The translations under genes and the position numbers were made by a program. Below, piece by piece: positions 1 through 10,322 of a DNA stretch of 64,000 bases. Below the pieces are notes generated by a model. It was not told the DNA's origin. It saw only the letters and a list, made by a program, of their open reading frames with translations, and made no database searches. Location of the stretch: the NCBI RefSeq assembly GCF_932526225.1, contig NC_064042.1:14705040-14769039 (forward strand), in the 5' to 3' direction. Each line of letters opens with the position of its first letter. Position 1 is the first letter of the stretch. The DNA is from Nematostella vectensis (Eukaryota; Cnidaria; Anthozoa; Actiniaria; Edwardsiidae).

Positions 1-930
1 TCTAGGAATGAAATGAATTTTTTAATCTAGCGCTTAGAGCCATTGTCCTGACATGTTCACTCATTGACGGTTGATTGAAAACTGATTGTTCTTGAGCCCG
101 GAGATGGGAGGGCTTTCCCTTTTATAGCGGAACCTCGTCAGTGCCGTACATTACTATTTTTGGTTATATCGATTTACCTACTTATTATGCAAATATTCAA
201 AATGGCCGCGCGGAGTTTGAAACTTGAATTTGTTTTGTTAGCGAGACGTCGCATCGCAAAAAGCGACCAAAACAGCAAAATATCCTGCCCTATACCAAGT
301 TTGATATTTGATTGATGAGTTCCTGTGCTCGAAAGTAAAATATCGTTTGGGAAACCTTTTCAATTGAGCGCTTTTATTGGAGACTGCCGTAAAATCGAAC
401 TCTTTTCGTAATGTTTACGTTTAGAAAAAGAGAAATATGAGTGTGATGGACCAAATTCTACGGCTTTGAACCTTGACAGGACTAAACTAGGATAAATGAG
501 GATCATGGCATACTAAAACAATTTTCACCACAAGCCGAAACGAGTGCCCACAGGGTATGGTGAAAGTTGAGGAGAGCGGAGGTTGAATTGTGAGGACGAA
601 AGTGCGAGTCAAGGCCCGACGTCTATACTTCAACAGGGAAAAATCGCCGAAGAATAGGTATGAAAATTCGTGTCAACATTTAGCCGAAAAGCATTTTACC
701 CTACCCTTGTCTCTCGGGGGTTAGCTTCTTATCATTCTTTAGCAAAATGTCTCGCCCTGCGACCACCACAACAACATGGGGGGGGGGGGGGCAATCTAGC
801 TGTAAACATGACTGTTGGTTCCGACAGATACGAACATTTTATGCCCCCAAAAGAATGGAACCGCGCCACCCCTAAGAATATACCTGCATCTGAACTGTAT
901 ACCCAAAACTCCACCAAGAATAGATAGCCT
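1..930. other. No gene recognised
   Basis: I see no supported coding region, RNA gene or element end here. The open frames are short, overlap on both strands and lack splice or domain signals. A run of G lies at 780-791. Later parts grade into a dispersed repeat. Confidence 0.5.
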
Positions 931-948
931 CCCCCCTTCCCCCCAAAA

Positions 949-1560
949 AAGTAACCCAAATCTGAGTTCTATTCGTAAAACATACAAAAGCTTGAAACTT
1001 GCCAATCCCGTAAAAAAGTTTTAGAAGGAAAATTTGCTTATCAAATTTAATTTATTTTTATTCCCTTTTATAAAAAAAACTCTATCCTCCTCACCTCCAA
1101 GGCCCTAGTCATAAAACCCGGTACAATTTTACTTCCTTGTCTTCGCACCTTGTGTGAGCACACCACATGTGACATGCCCTCAGTCATCACAACCTCACTC
1201 CCCTTACCATGCATTTCTCAACCTTTAATTTTAAACTCTATGCCTTTTCCTATTTGTCTGCACACACCATAAAATAGCCCTCATTGAGTAAGCGCATTAC
1301 ATAGCCACTCAAACCAGTGCCCCACTCTAGAATCTAATAAAAGAAGGGCATAATATGTTAAAATAAGCATTTGCGATAAGACCGTTTTGATAAATTAGCC
1401 CACCCCCCCCCCCCCTGGTCATCCTCAAAAATACCCAAACCTGAGTTCTATACATAAAATATACCAAGCATAGAAACTTACCTCCCAAACAAATACCCAA
1501 ACCTACATTCCATAGCCCCAGCATACAAAATCTTGCTATAAGGGAGCTTCGGGGGGGACT
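949..1560 (+). repeat. Dispersed repeat, left block (A-B-A order)
   Basis: Two modules can be read. Module A contains the phrase CTGAGTTCTATACATAAAAT and occurs at about 949-1012 and 1432-1560. Module B, about 1036-1420, contains a TTATAAAAAAAA run followed by a stretch also seen at 3455-4100 (shared phrases such as CCAAGGCC, TTTGTCTGCA and CCTCA near the end). The order A-B-A here and A-B after 3317 suggests a tandem array of a roughly 480-base unit that was split by the Polinton-like segment. Function is unknown and no protein was recognised. Confidence 0.6.
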
Positions 1561-1566
1561 GGGGGG

Positions 1567-1674
1567 TTTCAGAGAAACTAGTGGGAGGTGCGGATCGCCC
1601 CTCCGGGCCTCCCAGCCCGCTTTCAGTGAAACGAGTGGGAGGCGCGAATCGCCCCTCCGGGCCACCCAGCCCCA
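1567..1674 (+). repeat. Two tandem copies of a 54-base GC-rich unit
   Basis: Positions 1567-1620 and 1621-1674 align end to end with few mismatches. Each holds GTGGGAGG followed by TCGCCCCTCCGGGCC. The unit is much richer in G and C than its surroundings and lies just outside the Polinton-like fragment. Confidence 0.75.
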
Positions 1675-1900
1675 CTCCAGGCTGGGGACTTTCGGTGACG
1701 CGTGGATTAATAATTAATCTACGTCGGGACCACTTCGCGTAGATGGATACTTAGCAGACGCAAAACACACTCCGCGTAGATGGTTAATCTATGTCGGGGA
1801 GGGCCGTAAAAACGAGGAGGGCCGCCAACCTACGGAAAGCGGAATAGCCGTTTTTCTGCCGTAAATTCAAAGCCGCTGGCGTGGCGTTTAAACCTGAGTT

Positions 1901-2392
1901 CTACTCGAACACCTCGCTCCCGAATTCCTCGCGATTTTCTCGCAGCCTCTTTTTCATCTTTTCGCGTGTCTTCAGGGAGGGTCCTTTCCTGCTTTTTTTC
2001 TCACGCGGTGCGAGGCCGTGTCGGGCTCTGATAGCAGCCTTGATCGCGTAGTATCTCTCTTGTTCCTGAAGTATTAGCCGAAACTCTTCGTCTGAGATAT
2101 GCCCGTCCTGCAGAGCCTTAGAGACCAGCTCGCTGATCGAGTTTTTCTTACTCTCCGCTAAAACCATTGTGTCTTCGTGTTTAGCCACCTTGGTCGTAAA
2201 ACCCCTAGAGACTACCCCCGCGCCCACGACACCGACCAGCCCAGCGACCCCTGCCAGCGGACCGCCGATCAGAACCCCTATCCCACTCAAAGAGATCCCC
2301 ACCCCGGCGCTGGAAAGCGCCCCTGCAGCGATGCCGGATGCCACAGACACAGCATGGGTAACGGCGAAGGCGCGCATATACTTCTTCCGCAC
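1901..2392 (-). CDS. Glycine-rich hydrophobic protein of a Polinton-like fragment
   Basis: This is a 163-residue open frame. Residues of about 8-70 form a small-residue, Gly/Ala/Val-rich hydrophobic stretch that could insert in a membrane. About 70-125 is charged and helix-prone, with a segment reading ISDEEFRLILQE. The C-terminus is Lys/Arg-rich. This layout matches a recurrent cnidarian hypothetical family that I associate with Polinton-like elements; the association is inferred. It might be a minor virion or membrane-active protein, but no direct function is visible. The start is the first ATG after an upstream stop. Confidence 0.5.
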   Translation of the reverse strand: MRKKYMRAFAVTHAVSVASGIAAGALSSAGVGISLSGIGVLIGGPLAGVAGLVGVVGAGVVSRGFTTKVAKHEDTMVLAESKKNSISELVSKALQDGHISDEEFRLILQEQERYYAIKAAIRARHGLAPREKKSRKGPSLKTREKMKKRLRENREEFGSEVFE

Positions 2393-2590
2393 CTGTCGAT
2401 GATGCGTTATCTCGTTGTCTAGAATCGCGTGTCACATATTTTCTGGAGTCGGAAGCTTTGCACGTCGCCGCCGATGCTTGCCGGAGCGGTGGGCGTCATG
2501 TGCGTACCCTTCGGGGGGCAGACACTGGGGAGCGAGGGGTATATGGCACCGCTGCTAACGTCGCTGTTTGCCATGCTTGTTATGTCGGAC

Positions 2591-3280
2591 CTAGGTTAGT
2601 TCTAATACGAGGCGAACAGGCTTGCCCTTAAAGTCCACCCGTCTACCGCAGTCATCCCTGATCCATATTCGGATACTCGAGACAAACTCAGAGGAAGATG
2701 CTGCGACACAAACGGGGATGTCGGGCCCATAGACGACTTTCTCGTGCGGCCTCCCGCGGGTTTCTAGGCAAGCGAGAACGTTTGAAGGCTCGTCTAAGGC
2801 GAGGCATTGCGAGCGGTCTACGATATCGCAGAAGATGTAGAAGGACTCTATTTTCGGCAAAGCCACCTTAAGTGGGGGCCCCCCCACGGGCAGCGCGAGG
2901 CCCCGCCCACCCAACTGATCGTCTTTAGCCTCTAGGCCAAATAGTGCGCAAAGCTTGGCATTCAGGAACGCAACGCCTTTGGACACGAGCGCGATCTTCC
3001 CTATGAGGGGATCCAGCTTCACGGTCAGAATCTTGCTTTCAGCGCGGTTGATCGTTTCCACGATGGACTCGGCCGTGTGGTGCCCGGCTGGCAGAGTAGC
3101 GATGGGCGGGAGGGAGGCTATAGTCGTTATCTGATGCTCCCGCTCGAAATTATACCAGCTGTTAAACAGCGAGCACTGCCGGAGCGCCACGAAGCGTGGG
3201 CGCCTTATCGGCCGCTCGAAGAAGAGCGTCAGTTCACCTCCGGTGAACACAGCATGTAGGACCACCATTGTGCTGAACAT
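2591..3280 (-). CDS. Putative minor capsid (penton-like) protein of a Polinton-like fragment
   Basis: This is a 229-residue open frame on the same strand as the 163-residue frame and upstream of it. The middle contains a GHHTAESIVETIN-type segment. Further on are a FYIFCDIVD segment and a C-terminal IRIWIRDDCGRRVDF segment. This order (opening beta-rich part, I-x-x-x-IN segment, CDI segment, I-x-I-x-D segment) is what I recall for penton-like proteins of Polintons and adintoviruses in cnidarians. Single-jelly-roll minor capsid is therefore the best guess. Frame and length look intact, but the element around it is incomplete, so expression is doubtful. A structure prediction would settle the fold. 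Confidence 0.45.
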   Translation of the reverse strand: MFSTMVVLHAVFTGGELTLFFERPIRRPRFVALRQCSLFNSWYNFEREHQITTIASLPPIATLPAGHHTAESIVETINRAESKILTVKLDPLIGKIALVSKGVAFLNAKLCALFGLEAKDDQLGGRGLALPVGGPPLKVALPKIESFYIFCDIVDRSQCLALDEPSNVLACLETRGRPHEKVVYGPDIPVCVAASSSEFVSSIRIWIRDDCGRRVDFKGKPVRLVLELT

Positions 3281-3316
3281 AGCCCGCCTTCGTGTTTAAT
3301 AGGGCTGAGCATGGAT

Positions 3317-4110
3317 ACCCAAACCTGAGTTCTATACATAAAATATACCAAGTCTAGAAACTTATCTCCCAAACAATTACTCAAACCTATATACCCCAAA
3401 CATATAAATTCTTAATATCACTATAGTTTTGAAAGGGAGCTTCAACACTTAGACTTGCCTATCAAATCAAATTAATTGAATTCCCTTTTTATAAAAAAAA
3501 GACTCTTTGCGCATATAATAGAAACTGGCGAGAAAAAAAATAAGCCTGAAGTATCACCAAATATGAATGGATATTTTCCATATGTTATCTGCTCTAGTGA
3601 AGCTTGGAGCCTCTGGTACCCAGGGTATGACTACACTCCCATTCTCCTATTATCTCCAAGGCCTAGTAATCAAACATGGTACAAGTTTACTACATCTTGA
3701 CAACCATTGTCAGCACCCCCAATTAGACATACCCTTAGTCACCACCCCTTTGCCCTTACCATGCCTTTTCCTCACCCTAGTTTACACTTTATACCTTTTT
3801 CCATTTGTCTGCAAACACAATGAAATACACCCTCAATGGCTCTAACTTGGTGTTAGAACCTGTGTATTAAGCACGATTTGTGTCACAAAACTTCCTTTTT
3901 TTGATAAAATGAATCATGATGAAAACAGAGCTGAATACAATGAAGTCCTTTGGGGATGGTTCTGACACCGAGGTATACATACACCCCTCATTGAATATTA
4001 CATACATACATTAATTACATATAACATTACATAGCCCCTTAAACAATTGCCCCCTCTAGAATCCATTTATAAAAAAAGCCAAAATGTGAGCATTTGTGGT
4101 AAGGACTTTT
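3317..4110 (+). repeat. Dispersed repeat, right block (A-B order)
   Basis: Module A (3317-3440) repeats the text at 1432-1560, including CTGAGTTCTATACATAAAAT and the ending AGGGAGCTTC. Module B (about 3455-4100) repeats 1036-1420 with extra material around 3500-3650. Short open frames inside are not credible genes. Confidence 0.6.
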
Positions 4111-4784
4111 TTTACAACGAGTAATAGCAAACTAATGCAGCAATGAATAATGACTGCCATCCCTGAGATTTACTGATCATAGCAAATCTATTTATTCCAG
4201 GATCAAATATAAAAATTTAAACAGTACAGTGAAGTCGTAAAAATAACCCTGCAAATGAGGTCTGTTGCCGATGAGAAACAACACAAATAGGATATATCTT
4301 ACGCACTGAGTCAGTAAAATCCCTGCTTAAACAGATAAGAAGAAATAACTGCTAGCAGAGAGTTAAAAAGCGGCGTTCAACATGATTTTCCCGATTCGAC
4401 GGAACCGCCATTTTGTTTTCCCACTCTGAGTTGAGGCGTGTCCGCGTGAGACTGGGCATAGTAATACTCATCTCTGATTGGTTAATCAGATTGTTTATCA
4501 AATATAACCAAAAATGGTAATGTTCCGCACTGCTCGTGTTTAAAATCGGTGTATGGTTTACAAGATCGGTACAATGAAAAAAAAAACATAAAACAAAAAT
4601 AATAATAATAATCACAACAACAACTAAAGTAATTTTTTGGATTTTGACTTTGAATGGTATTACAACTTTCTGCACTGGTGTTACATGAAAATTGCACTGC
4701 TCTCAGCAATCAGAATCGAGAAATTTGTGCATGTTTATTATTATTTATGTAATTCACGGACACATGAGCTTATTTCGTTGCCAG
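4111..4784. other. Geneless stretch with a promoter-like patch
   Basis: No gene was recognised. Around 4400-4500 there is an ACCGCCATTTTG motif (YY1-like) and, about 60 bases on, CTGATTGGTTAATCAG, which holds an inverted CCAAT box inside a 6-base inverted repeat. This could be a promoter, but no first exon or gene can be tied to it. Confidence 0.3.
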
Positions 4785-5267
4785 AAACTCCATTATCAGC
4801 AGTACGAGGAAATACTTCATATGTATACGCACCACGGGTATTCGTATCCACGTAAGTATGTAAATATTTCTTATTCGTAGTACAACGACTGGCGTCCCCA
4901 AGGGCAATTCGCTCTTTGTGTTCATTATCATTATTATAAAAACTTGTTCAAATTAGAAATAATGTGGATCACACTTGACAGTAATAAGAATTGTCTTCGG
5001 TGTATACAAATAAATGAGCTTACACAGCAAAGTCGTCATACAAATACTAGCCCAAACACTTTTCACAGAATTGTAAAACATAGTTGTTTTTTCTCCTCCT
5101 TACAAAGAATTTGTGTAAAGAAAACTAATTTGTTTTTAATTTGTATTTATTTTATTTACTTATTTATTTATTTATTGCTTTGCTTTGCAATGACGCTTTT
5201 GTGCTGAATAATTAATAAAAGACTAATTGTAATAATTCTTTGTCTCTATTTTTTAGATAAAAATATA

Positions 5268-5346
5268 CTTATAAAAAGTCTCAGCACATTTTCGGCACTC
5301 AGAACACGTTGTTTGGAAGGGAGTCCTTCTCTTCGAGACTTGAAGG
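5268..5346 (+). promoter_or_regulatory. Possible TATA box and non-coding first exon (unit 1)
   Basis: ACTTATAAAAAG at about 5268-5279 is a TATA-like motif. About 25-35 bases on is GGCACTCAGAACACG, and at 5346 an AAG|GTATTT donor-like site. The stretch also holds a 7-base stem, AAGTCTC (5276-5282) with GAGACTT (5335-5341), and an inner GAAGG/CCTTC stem. Equivalents are conserved at about 18950-19030 and 43453-43540. A polypyrimidine tract and CAAG acceptor lie just before the gene's ATG (7170-7185), so an upstream non-coding exon is expected. Linking this exon to the gene is inference. Confidence 0.35.
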
Positions 5347-5584
5347 TATTTGTATTATTGTTGATAGCTTTTTGAGAGAAATTTAATAACGTCGCTCAAT
5401 AGTCTCAGGATAATAATATATAAAGTATAATACGCTAAGGAAATAAGTGTGCTTCACATCTCTCGGAAGAACTGAGGAACTAGAGAACTTCACAACCACA
5501 TCTTTTACGATCCTCAGCTGAAAAGGAGCAACTGGTTTCTACTTTGAAATGATAGCGCAACGAGAGGGTCTAATTCAAGCATTT

Positions 5585-5710
5585 AATGTAGCGAGAAACC
5601 GAACTGGCAAAGGCGCCATTTCGAAATCGTCCACAGAGTATTTTTTTTTGTGTGCCGAAAGCACAATTTACGTTCAGTCCTTCGTAGTAAAATTTATGCT
5701 CTCTCAAAAG
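5585..5710 (+). repeat. Module M, left copy (unit 1)
   Basis: This stretch of about 125 bases (GCGAGAAACCGAACTGGC, then GTCCACAGAG, then GCCGAAAGCACAATTTACG) has homologues at the left of units 2 and 3 (about 19270-19390 and 43735-43840). A more diverged homologue lies at the right end of each unit (14608-14730; 32040-32106 plus 39659-39740; 61015-61075). Read on the minus strand, left and right copies share a peptide pattern HKFYxExLNVNxAFG, so the module may descend from a coding repeat. No function is known. Confidence 0.6.
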
Positions 5711-5937
5711 TGGTGGAGAATGGTACCAAGAAATATTTATTGTTTTGGCCAAATTTTACACCTATTTTCAAATGTATGGGTAATTCCCGTTTTCCAATTC
5801 TGTCATTGGGCATAGTGCCGACGAAAGATGCATTACTCGAACAAAAAACCTAGTTTGGTGGTCGTTCGTGTCGGTGGATGTGACGGTGAATGTGACGGTG
5901 GATGTGTCTGTGGCGTGGCAGTTGGGATGTGGCGGTG

Positions 5938-6222
5938 GGGATGTTGCGTTGTGAATGGAAGAGCATGAATGAATTGTAACGATGTTATTGACGATGAGCG
6001 TAAGCTAAAGAACGGTGTAAAGAAGAGCGCTATTCGGGTTGTTGCATTTAAGAAAAAGAATAGATAGTCGAAATAAAAATTAGAAATAGTTATTATTGTT
6101 AGCGCGAGATGTCGGGGTGTGAATGGAAGAGAATGAATGAAATGTGGCGGTGTTATTGTCGATAAGCGAAAGTGCTAAAGAACAAGGTAAAAAAAGGCGT
6201 TATTCGCGTTGATGCATTTATT
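5938..6222 (+). repeat. Tandem duplication of about 170 bases (unit 1)
   Basis: Positions about 5938-6054 and 6109-6222 are two diverged copies: GTGAATGGAAGAG, ATGAATGAA, GTTATTG, GATAAGCG or GATGAGCG, and a GTTGATGCATTTA or GTTGTTGCATTTA end. Unit 2 holds the same pair at about 19585-19870. The stretch before the first copy (5875-5945) is a degenerate GTGACGGTGRATGT repeat. Confidence 0.6.
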
Positions 6223-7710
6223 AGTGTTAGCGAGTATTTGTGATAACGTGTGGTCATGTTTTTTTAGGAGTTTATAGCCAGCGAGTTAATTAATGCATTT
6301 GGCACGCGTCAACGGGTGGTAATTGTCCTTAACGGGTAATTGATGCATACGGAACACGCGACTCGGTTGTTATCTTCGGTAGGTTTGCACAGAACTGTCA
6401 ATGTTTATGCGATTGCTCTAGTTTTGTTTTACCAAAGACGACTCAATGTATGGAGAGTGCACACATAAATTTGTATTAGCACGCAATAATGTAATAGCCT
6501 TTAAAAAGTAAACAATATTTTTAGCACTTATTTGAGACGATATTGCCTAAATCAGTTCAATATGTGGTGATTCAGCCTCTGTGAAGGTTAGAAAAAAATC
6601 TGTGGATAAGGGAAAATAATCTAGATGTATATTTAGAATTTCGACGGGGGTTTTGTCAATTTCACGCCACACAGGGGTATGCAAATCGAGAGCGTGTTTG
6701 AAATGCACACATCAGTCAGGGGGACGCAAAGAAGAATGTCAAGCCTGAACTGTTTACAAAACAACACCATAAGAGCTCGTGCGTATCAACGTGCGCTCTA
6801 TTTTAGTCACAAAAAACTTTGTGCTTTCATTTTAATACAGCCGGTATTCTTTTATTACAAGTGGCCGGAACAATATTTTAGGCATGATAGGCATGATATT
6901 AAACTGGCCAATTGTAGTAATAGAACATAGAATACTGTACCGTCGGCCTTGTTAAATGAAGCACAGAGTTTTTTGCAACTTAAAGAAAGCGCAGGCTGAT
7001 ACGCACGAGATCATATGGTGTTGTATTGTAAACAACAGCTTTCGCTGCTTCATCCTCGCCGGCCAAGGGGGGGGGGGGGGGGTGGTGTGCGCGCCCTCAT
7101 GTTTACAGTTGTTTGCGCCTATATTCTGCCTTGCTCCCTTGGTAAAAAGTCTAGTTTTGATCTTTCATTCTGTCTTTTTCACAAGGTTTGGAAGTCGCAA
7201 TGGAGTTTGTACTGCAACTCTTATTAGTTATTCTTCTGTCATGGCAACACGCCATTGGCCACGACTGCAAGGACTACTTATACTTGATGCGAAGCTTTCA
7301 GCTGCAAGGAAACGTCATCGAAACTAACCAGACTACCAAATACGGTTGTCGACAGAGTTGTCATAGCCACAAGGATTGCTTTTCTATCAACTACAAGGAA
7401 AAAGAGTGAGTGATGATATATTCAATCTTTACCAAATATGAGGATTTAATATGACATCATCAGAATTATTAATGGAGATAATGAACTAGCAAAGATTCAG
7501 TATAGTCGATGGTCGCGCCAACTCTCCCACCCTTCTTGCTTCTTATTGGCGTCTTGATCCCTGTGAGTTTGTCATCCATATCTTTATTGCTGCTGGAAGC
7601 AGGAGGGATAATGTCCCTTCAGTTGACTTAATTCTCGTTTCTGATTCGGAAAAAGATATTTATTCCACACATCTTTCTAGGTGTTCACAATCTTTGTTTG
7701 TTTTATTATT

Positions 7711-7781
7711 GTTTGTTCGTTCGTTTGTTTGTTTGTTTGTTTGTTTGTTTGTTTGTTTGTTTGTTTGTTTGTTTGTTTGTT
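7711..7781 (+). repeat. (TTTG)n microsatellite, unit 1
   Basis: This is about 16 tandem TTTG units after two TTCG units, in the first coding intron. Units 2 and 3 have much longer or compound versions at the matching place. Frames through it are open only because of the repeat. Confidence 0.95.
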
Positions 7782-9032
7782 AAATTTCGCTTTCCTGCTG
7801 AAAATCATAGGCGAGAAAACTGCAGTAAACTCATTGCTTTGCTCTGCTTTCCTTTGCTCCGGTTCGCTGTGAACATACTGAAAATGAGGTTTACTTTACT
7901 TTTCGTTTTTTATTATCACAGGTTTCCCGCGCGCTTGCCCCAGCCCCTTATATACCTTCTAAAAAACTACAGTCGTTGATTAATTCCCTTATTCTCATCT
8001 TTTACAGGTATCGATGCGAGCTGAACGCAGCGACACACTTGTCACATCCCCAAATGTTAAGACCAGAAGCCAACGCATTTTACGCGTTGATTAAAACACC
8101 AAACCGCTGCAGTAACAAGCATTGTTCGAATGAAAAGAGATGTACTCTGGTAGGAAACAAGGTGGCATATCAATGCAATAAAGGTAATTTATGATAGGAA
8201 TGAAATGTATAATGTAGAATAGATGGTTATATATTGAGGTGATTTATAATGACTAACTTAGCCTTGAGCTGGGTATACAAAGCCACTGACACCTTTGAAG
8301 CGTAGTGTTCAGATAATCATTGTCTCCGTACCGCACTCCTCTAATAATCGCAGCCGAGGCATAGTTTGGTAATGGGTTTTTGCTTACCTAGTTTCTTACG
8401 GGATTTCTGTACTTAGAAAAAAACGTGGTAGCACAAGAGAAGTGCTTATGCATAAGTATCATATGGAAAGAGTAATTCATGACGGTCCTACGATAAGAAA
8501 TTACCCATTTTTGTCGCCTGCCGTTCTGTTAGCACTAGGTCTTATCCGGTACAAGCTTGAAGACAATACGAGGAAAAGGTTTCTTCACAACTCTTATTCG
8601 CCACAGAAAACGCTATCAGAACGCTCGGATTTTATCTTGGCAGTGTTACGTTTTTATTTTAATATTTCTGAGTTGTTTGCAGATTGCCCGGAAAAGGCTC
8701 TTGGTATGGAATCAGGAGCTATTGGAGACTCAGCGATAACTGCCTCAAGTATTAATCATGACCTGGATTATGTGCCTCGGTATGCTCGCCTTAATGCGCC
8801 ATCATCTGCTAATAATGGATGGATAGCTGGGCCCATAGCTGCAGGAGAGTACCTTCAAGTTGACCTTGGACGTGTAGTAGCAGTCACCAGGTTGCCACTC
8901 AAGGGAGACGGAACGCACCCATGTGGATGAAAACTTATAACATCGGCTACAGCACTGATCTCTCCACCTGGCACGTCTACCGTGAGGGAGGAAACGCCCA
9001 GTCACCTCATAAGGTAAGCTAATAAGGCAGCC

Positions 9033-9064
9033 GGGAGGAGGGGGATGGAGGGGAGGGGAGGGGG
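9033..9064 (+). other. G-quadruplex-type tract after exon 3 donor (unit 1)
   Basis: Starting about 20 bases after the exon 3 donor, the sense strand has G runs of 3, 5, 4, 4 and 5 separated mostly by single A bases. This could form an intramolecular G-quadruplex in the pre-mRNA. The tract is kept in unit 2 (25749-25791) and unit 3 (53413-53445). Confidence 0.6.
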
Positions 9065-9734
9065 ACACTCAATATTGGTTAAAGGAGTCAATTTCCTATC
9101 TTTTAGGGTAGATGACTCTACCAACTTCTGCCCCTAAAGGGTGTCCAACAATTAAAGGGTGTCCAATGACTCTACTATCCCTTTGGGGCTTTCAAGCTAG
9201 AATGGTGGCCCGAAAGCCAAAAAACGGATTTCAGTCAACGGATCGGTTAATACAATGCCATATTTTTACTTAACGAGTGTTATTGTTTAAGGCGGCCAAG
9301 TGGTTTTTCAAAAGATCATATCCATCCATAACGATATGCCGATCTTGTTGTAAATCGACTATAACAATATTTTGATTTATTAATCTAATTTGTAACAAGA
9401 TCAGCCTAAGTATTGAGGTTGATTTTTCCAATGATCCCCTCTGTTTCTTAGGAGTCCATGTTTTTTTGTATTAGTCTTTTTTCCTTCTCTCCTCAGTCCG
9501 ATTCCCGGCGCTAAATATGTCAATTTTGTAACAATGCTGGAGAAAGCCTTCTTCTTTACTAGGTGTTCACCGGCAACTCAGATCAGCACACGGTTGTTTA
9601 CGGGTCATTTGAAGAACCCATTCATGCACGCGGCATCCGATTCATCGCGCAGAGCTGGAAATGGCACATATCTTTTCGAGTAGAAATCTACGGCAGATGT
9701 GACATATAATACGACTCTACACCACCTTGGAAAG

Positions 9735-10322
9735 GTATGAGGTTCTTTCCTCAAAGTCGCCAATTTGGCCGAGGATTTTTGGATTAAGTTTTGTTTAAGT
9801 TTGTCTCCGTAGTCTTCTCCCCCACCCCTTACCCCTCCACTTTCCTGGGACTTGAAATTTAAAGGCGTATTAAAGCCTGTCTCGTCCCTAGTATTGGCTC
9901 ATTTGCGGCGCGCAAAGGACCACAAGAAGGCGGCCGGAGGGCCGAGCATTTGTGACGACGGTCCAGCATGCATTGCGTTTGCATTGTCTTGCCTCTTTCT
10001 GTCCGTGAACCTTTGCGCGCCATCTTTTTTTCTTTCTCCGCACAGCATTGAAGCTGTAAAAATACCAGTTCACTTCGGTCAATTACATAATTCCGATGAT
10101 TTTAAATATTTGAAGACCGACGAAAGAGAAAAGAATCTATTAGACTCAGCGCTAATTATCAGCCACATCCTCGAAAAAACCTCCTTCATTCATTTTATAT
10201 ACTTATTTATTTGTTAATTTATTCATAAACAAATTTATATATTTGTTCATTCATTTGTTTTTTTTATCTGTTTTGTTTTTGTTTCATAAGTTATTCATGT
10301 TTTGCTAATTATTTTTCCATAG
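9735..10322 (+). other. Probable 3' UTR intron (unit 1)
   Basis: After the stop codon, TTGGAAAG|GTATGAGG is a good donor at 9734/9735. A T-rich tract ending CCATAG before GCAGATGCAGTATG is a good acceptor at 10322/10323. Both sites are kept in units 2 (26448 and 27044) and 3 (54117 and 54711). If real, the last exon would run into the 30-base minisatellite. No protein extension results. Otherwise I see nothing coding in the span. Confidence 0.4.

Larger units (their letters stand above)
1680..3300 (-). mobile_element. Polinton/adintovirus-like fragment
   Basis: Two minus-strand reading frames lie head to tail (3280-2591, then 2392-1901) in a GC-rich island unlike the AT-rich flanks. Both resemble proteins that recur in cnidarian genomes beside Polinton (Maverick) genes; this is recalled family knowledge, not a search result. 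A short plus-strand frame (2474-2599, 41 codons, hydrophobic end) sits between them. No polymerase, integrase, ATPase, protease or major capsid gene is in the window, so this is a fragment. Short motifs with GCGTAGATGG recur at about 1736-1790. Copies of the same repeat module (A) flank it at 1432-1560 and 3317-3440. Confidence 0.5.
7200..9709 (+). pseudogene. Signal peptide-PAN/Apple-discoidin protein, unit 1 copy, one-base frameshift
   Basis: Coding exons by splice signals and by comparison with units 2 and 3: 7200-7405, 8008-8183, 8683-9013 and 9563-9709 (stop TAA). Residues 1-20 are a signal peptide. A PAN/Apple domain follows, with Cys near 23, 50, 54, 60 and 72, crossing the first intron. 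Then comes a short Cys-rich, EGF-like linker, and from about residue 128 an F5/8 type C domain beginning DCPEKALGMESGAI. In exon 3, ACCAAG of units 2 and 3 reads ACCAG at about 8885-8890. This single-base loss throws the rest of the discoidin domain out of frame and brings an early stop. The downstream exon parts remain well preserved, so the break is recent or a sequencing error. ATG at 7200 is preferred over the upstream TTG because it directly starts the signal peptide. Confidence 0.8.

Noticed and set aside
2205-2435. Other-frame ORFs overlapping the 163-residue Polinton-like gene
   Set aside because: GC-rich coding sequence keeps alternative frames open; no domain or pairing supports them.
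5276-5341. tRNA-like fold (7-base outer stem and inner stem, 66 bases)
   Set aside because: No recognisable A or B box or T-loop GTTC motif and no anticodon arm. Better explained as part of a structured first exon.
9852-10217. 121-codon frame downstream of the unit 1 gene
   Set aside because: It lies in the probable 3' UTR intron, and the frame is not kept in units 2 and 3.
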